Shown: in pieces, positions 62,305 to 64,000 of the stretch
Layout: each line of letters starts with the position of its first letter
Position numbering within the stretch: position 1 is the stretch's first letter
NCBI GenBank assembly: GCA_030068075.1
Contig: CM057836.1
Coordinates: 69,911,788-69,975,787 of the forward strand
DNA: 64,000 nt
Reading direction: 5' to 3'
Origin: Paguma larvata
Taxonomy: Eukaryota > Chordata > Mammalia > Carnivora > Viverridae
Position numbers and translations under genes: made by a program
The notes under the pieces: model-generated
The model's input: only the letters and a program-made list of their open reading frames with translations
The model's database searches: none
Told to the model about the DNA's origin: nothing

Positions 62305-62398
62305 CCTTCATTATCATCATGATAGATAGCAATCATTGAATTCTTATGTGCAAGGCACTGTGTATGAATTATCTCATCCTCCTAGAAAAGCTTTATTA
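62305..62398 (-). repeat. MIR fragment, antisense
   Basis: 'gaattcttatgtgcaaggca' and 'ctgtgtatgaattatctcat' match the reversed MIR 3' end. A T-run follows at 62426-62438. Confidence 0.72.
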
Positions 62399-62584
62399 AA
62401 TATTGGGTGGCACAAAGCAAGGATTTTTTTTTTTTTTTGAGTTTCAAACCAAGCCAGCACCTGTCCTCAGGAGATTTTATTTCAGGCAACCCAGCAAAGG
62501 ACCTACACGGAAAGTAGAACAAAACTTTTATTATATACGATATTGAAAATAAGGTTTCTACATAAATGACAGTGATTTATAATG

Positions 62585-62725
62585 GCCCAAGGAGTTGATT
62601 CAAGTTGGTCCTCAGCTACTCACTAGCTGTGTGCCTACAAATGAGTTACCTAAGCCTCAGTTTCCCCAAAGATAAAATGGGCAGCTCACCAGAGCTGCTA
62701 TGATGAATATGAACACCATCTGAAA
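62585..62725 (+). repeat. MIR element
   Basis: 'ctcactagctgtgtgcctac', 'gagttacctaagcctcagtt' and 'tccccaaagataaaatgggc' are the MIR core in sense. Confidence 0.87.
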
Positions 62726-62925
62726 ACAACTAGCAGGCTCAGCCCCCAGGAAAGCACCCAAATGGGTATCTAGCACTTACCTCTTTACATGTTAATACAC
62801 TGATCATTTTCTGGCAAAATCTAAACTTCTTCCCTGACTTACTCAACAGAAAAAAGTGTACATATTTTAAACATTTCTTGATAACCCGAACTTTGACATT
62901 GATTTTATTCATCTTAGCCGAATCT

Positions 62926-63128
62926 TTTTTAATGTTTATTTTTGACAGAGAGACAGAACACCAGTGCTGGAGGAACAGAGAGAGAGAGAGAGAAACACAG
63001 AATCCAAAGCAGACTCCAGGCTCTGAGCTATCAGCACAGAGCCTGATGTGGGACTTAAACACACAAACCATGAGATCATGACCCAAGCCCAAGTCGGATG
63101 CTTAACCAACTGAGCTCCCAGATGCCCC
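62926..63128 (-). mobile_element. CAN-SINE, antisense, with target duplication
   Basis: Reversed tail 'ttttttaatgtttatttttg' and reversed head ending in 'ctgagctcccagatgccccc'. The (AG) block at 62978-62993 is the complement of its TC region. Target copies 'catcttagcc(g/t)aatct' at 62910-62925 and 63129-63144. Confidence 0.94.
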
Positions 63129-63229
63129 CATCTTAGCCTAATCTTGTTATTGATTACTCACTGGTATGATAATGGAGATAGAAAACCATGCTTCTACACC
63201 GAACAGTCTCCAATTGTTGATTCCACCAT

Positions 63230-63485
63230 CTTCTTCTCTTTAGAAACTTCTCAGATTGTCAGCAACAGATTTTTGTGTACTCATTTTGTATCCTGCAACC
63301 TTGCTGTATTGGTCTATTAGTTCTAACAGTTTTTTGATGGACTCTTTAGAGTTACCTATATATAACACCATGTCATCTGCAAATAGTGACCATTTTACTT
63401 CATCTTTCCAGTTTGGCTGCCTTTTATTTCTTTTTCTTGCTTAATTGCTCTGACTAGGACTTTCAATACCATGCAACTTACAATT
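63230..63485 (-). mobile_element. L1 ORF2 fragment, antisense
   Basis: 'tttgtatcctgcaaccttgc', 'gtctattagttctaacagtt', 'atgtcatctgcaaatagtga' and 'tttctttttcttgcttaatt' are the widely shared L1 ORF2 RT-domain stretch in reverse. The open + strand frame at 63256-63444 is its antisense shadow. Confidence 0.92.
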
Positions 63486-63744
63486 TTTATTGTCCCTTGG
63501 GCCTGCATTAATGAATCAATTCTTAAGCCTTTGGGGGATGGGAAGGTGGAGATCAAGTACGAGAATAAATAGAATTTTCTGATAATTACCCTTTTTCCTT
63601 ATGTTCCCAAATACATGGTATGGACGCTTGCAGCTGAAACTGAAGCATAGCTCTGAAACCTGTCACAGGTCTCCCTTTCGATGGCAGCCAAGTCCTGGCT
63701 GAAATCTAAAGCAAAGAGGTTGGGTTTTTGTTTTTGCTTTTAAA

Positions 63745-63965
63745 TTTAACTCCTCACTTCCCTCTTTCCCTATCCAAATAAAACCCATTCTTGTAGGTCC
63801 AGCTGAAATCTTGCCTTGCCATGGAGCCTTCCCTGACCAGCCCAGTGCAGGCTGACTGGTCGTCCTTTGGACACACAACTCTTACTCTTTTTGCCATTCT
63901 GCTCACAGTTATTCATCTAGCTCCTTGAGATTACCTTGACAAATTTACCTCCAAAATGGTACTTA
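63745..63965 (+). repeat. L2-like fragment
   Basis: 'tccagctgaaatcttgcctt' and 'gccatggagccttccctgac' match L2 in + orientation. Sequence then runs off the window. Confidence 0.65.
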
Positions 63966-64000
63966 ATTCTTCCAGTGGGACCTTTCCTCATTGTTCCCCC

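Overview
This is vertebrate nuclear DNA from a carnivoran, most likely a cat or another feliform. The evidence is at least 24 copies of the tRNA-Lys-derived CAN-SINE in the form typical of cats: a GGGGCACCTGGGTGGCTCAG head, an internal 'gagcctgcttcagattctgtgtctccctctctctctgcccc'-like segment, and an (A/AATAAA)-rich tail. Carnivore-type LINE-1 3' ends are also present. I see no bacterial, viral or plasmid gene organisation.

The only real gene I can support is FSHR (follicle-stimulating hormone receptor, a glycoprotein-hormone GPCR), on the + strand. The window opens inside intron 8, then holds exon 9 (6852-7037, 186 bp), intron 9 (7038-11440) and the coding part of the terminal exon 10 (11441-12664). 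Introns and conserved splice sites show this is the true locus and not a processed copy. Exon 10 carries the hinge, all seven transmembrane helices and the C-tail, but one base is missing at about 11744-11747 at the end of TM1. As written, the receptor would terminate there, although the remaining 300 or so codons are perfectly preserved in the shifted frame. A sequence error or a very recent private mutation is therefore more likely than an old pseudogene.

From about 12.7 kb to 64 kb I find no exon of any gene. In mammals FSHR is followed by a long gene-poor interval leading to LHCGR, and this stretch fits that. It is layered repeat debris: MIR and L2 (oldest), HAL1/L1M-type LINEs, MLT2 and MLT1/MST-type LTRs, DNA-transposon-like fragments, younger carnivore L1 3' ends, and the SINEs on top. 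Several SINEs sit in pairs at the same target, with readable nested target-site duplications.

No previously undescribed biological system is visible. The observations most worth a second look are the FSHR frameshift, a G-rich 17-bp minisatellite about 0.75 kb upstream of exon 9, the strong + strand bias and same-site stacking of the SINEs, a 31-bp tandem duplication carrying a splice-donor-like motif, and some unassigned non-repetitive intervals. Repeat family names are from visual recognition of consensus-like stretches, and their boundaries are approximate.
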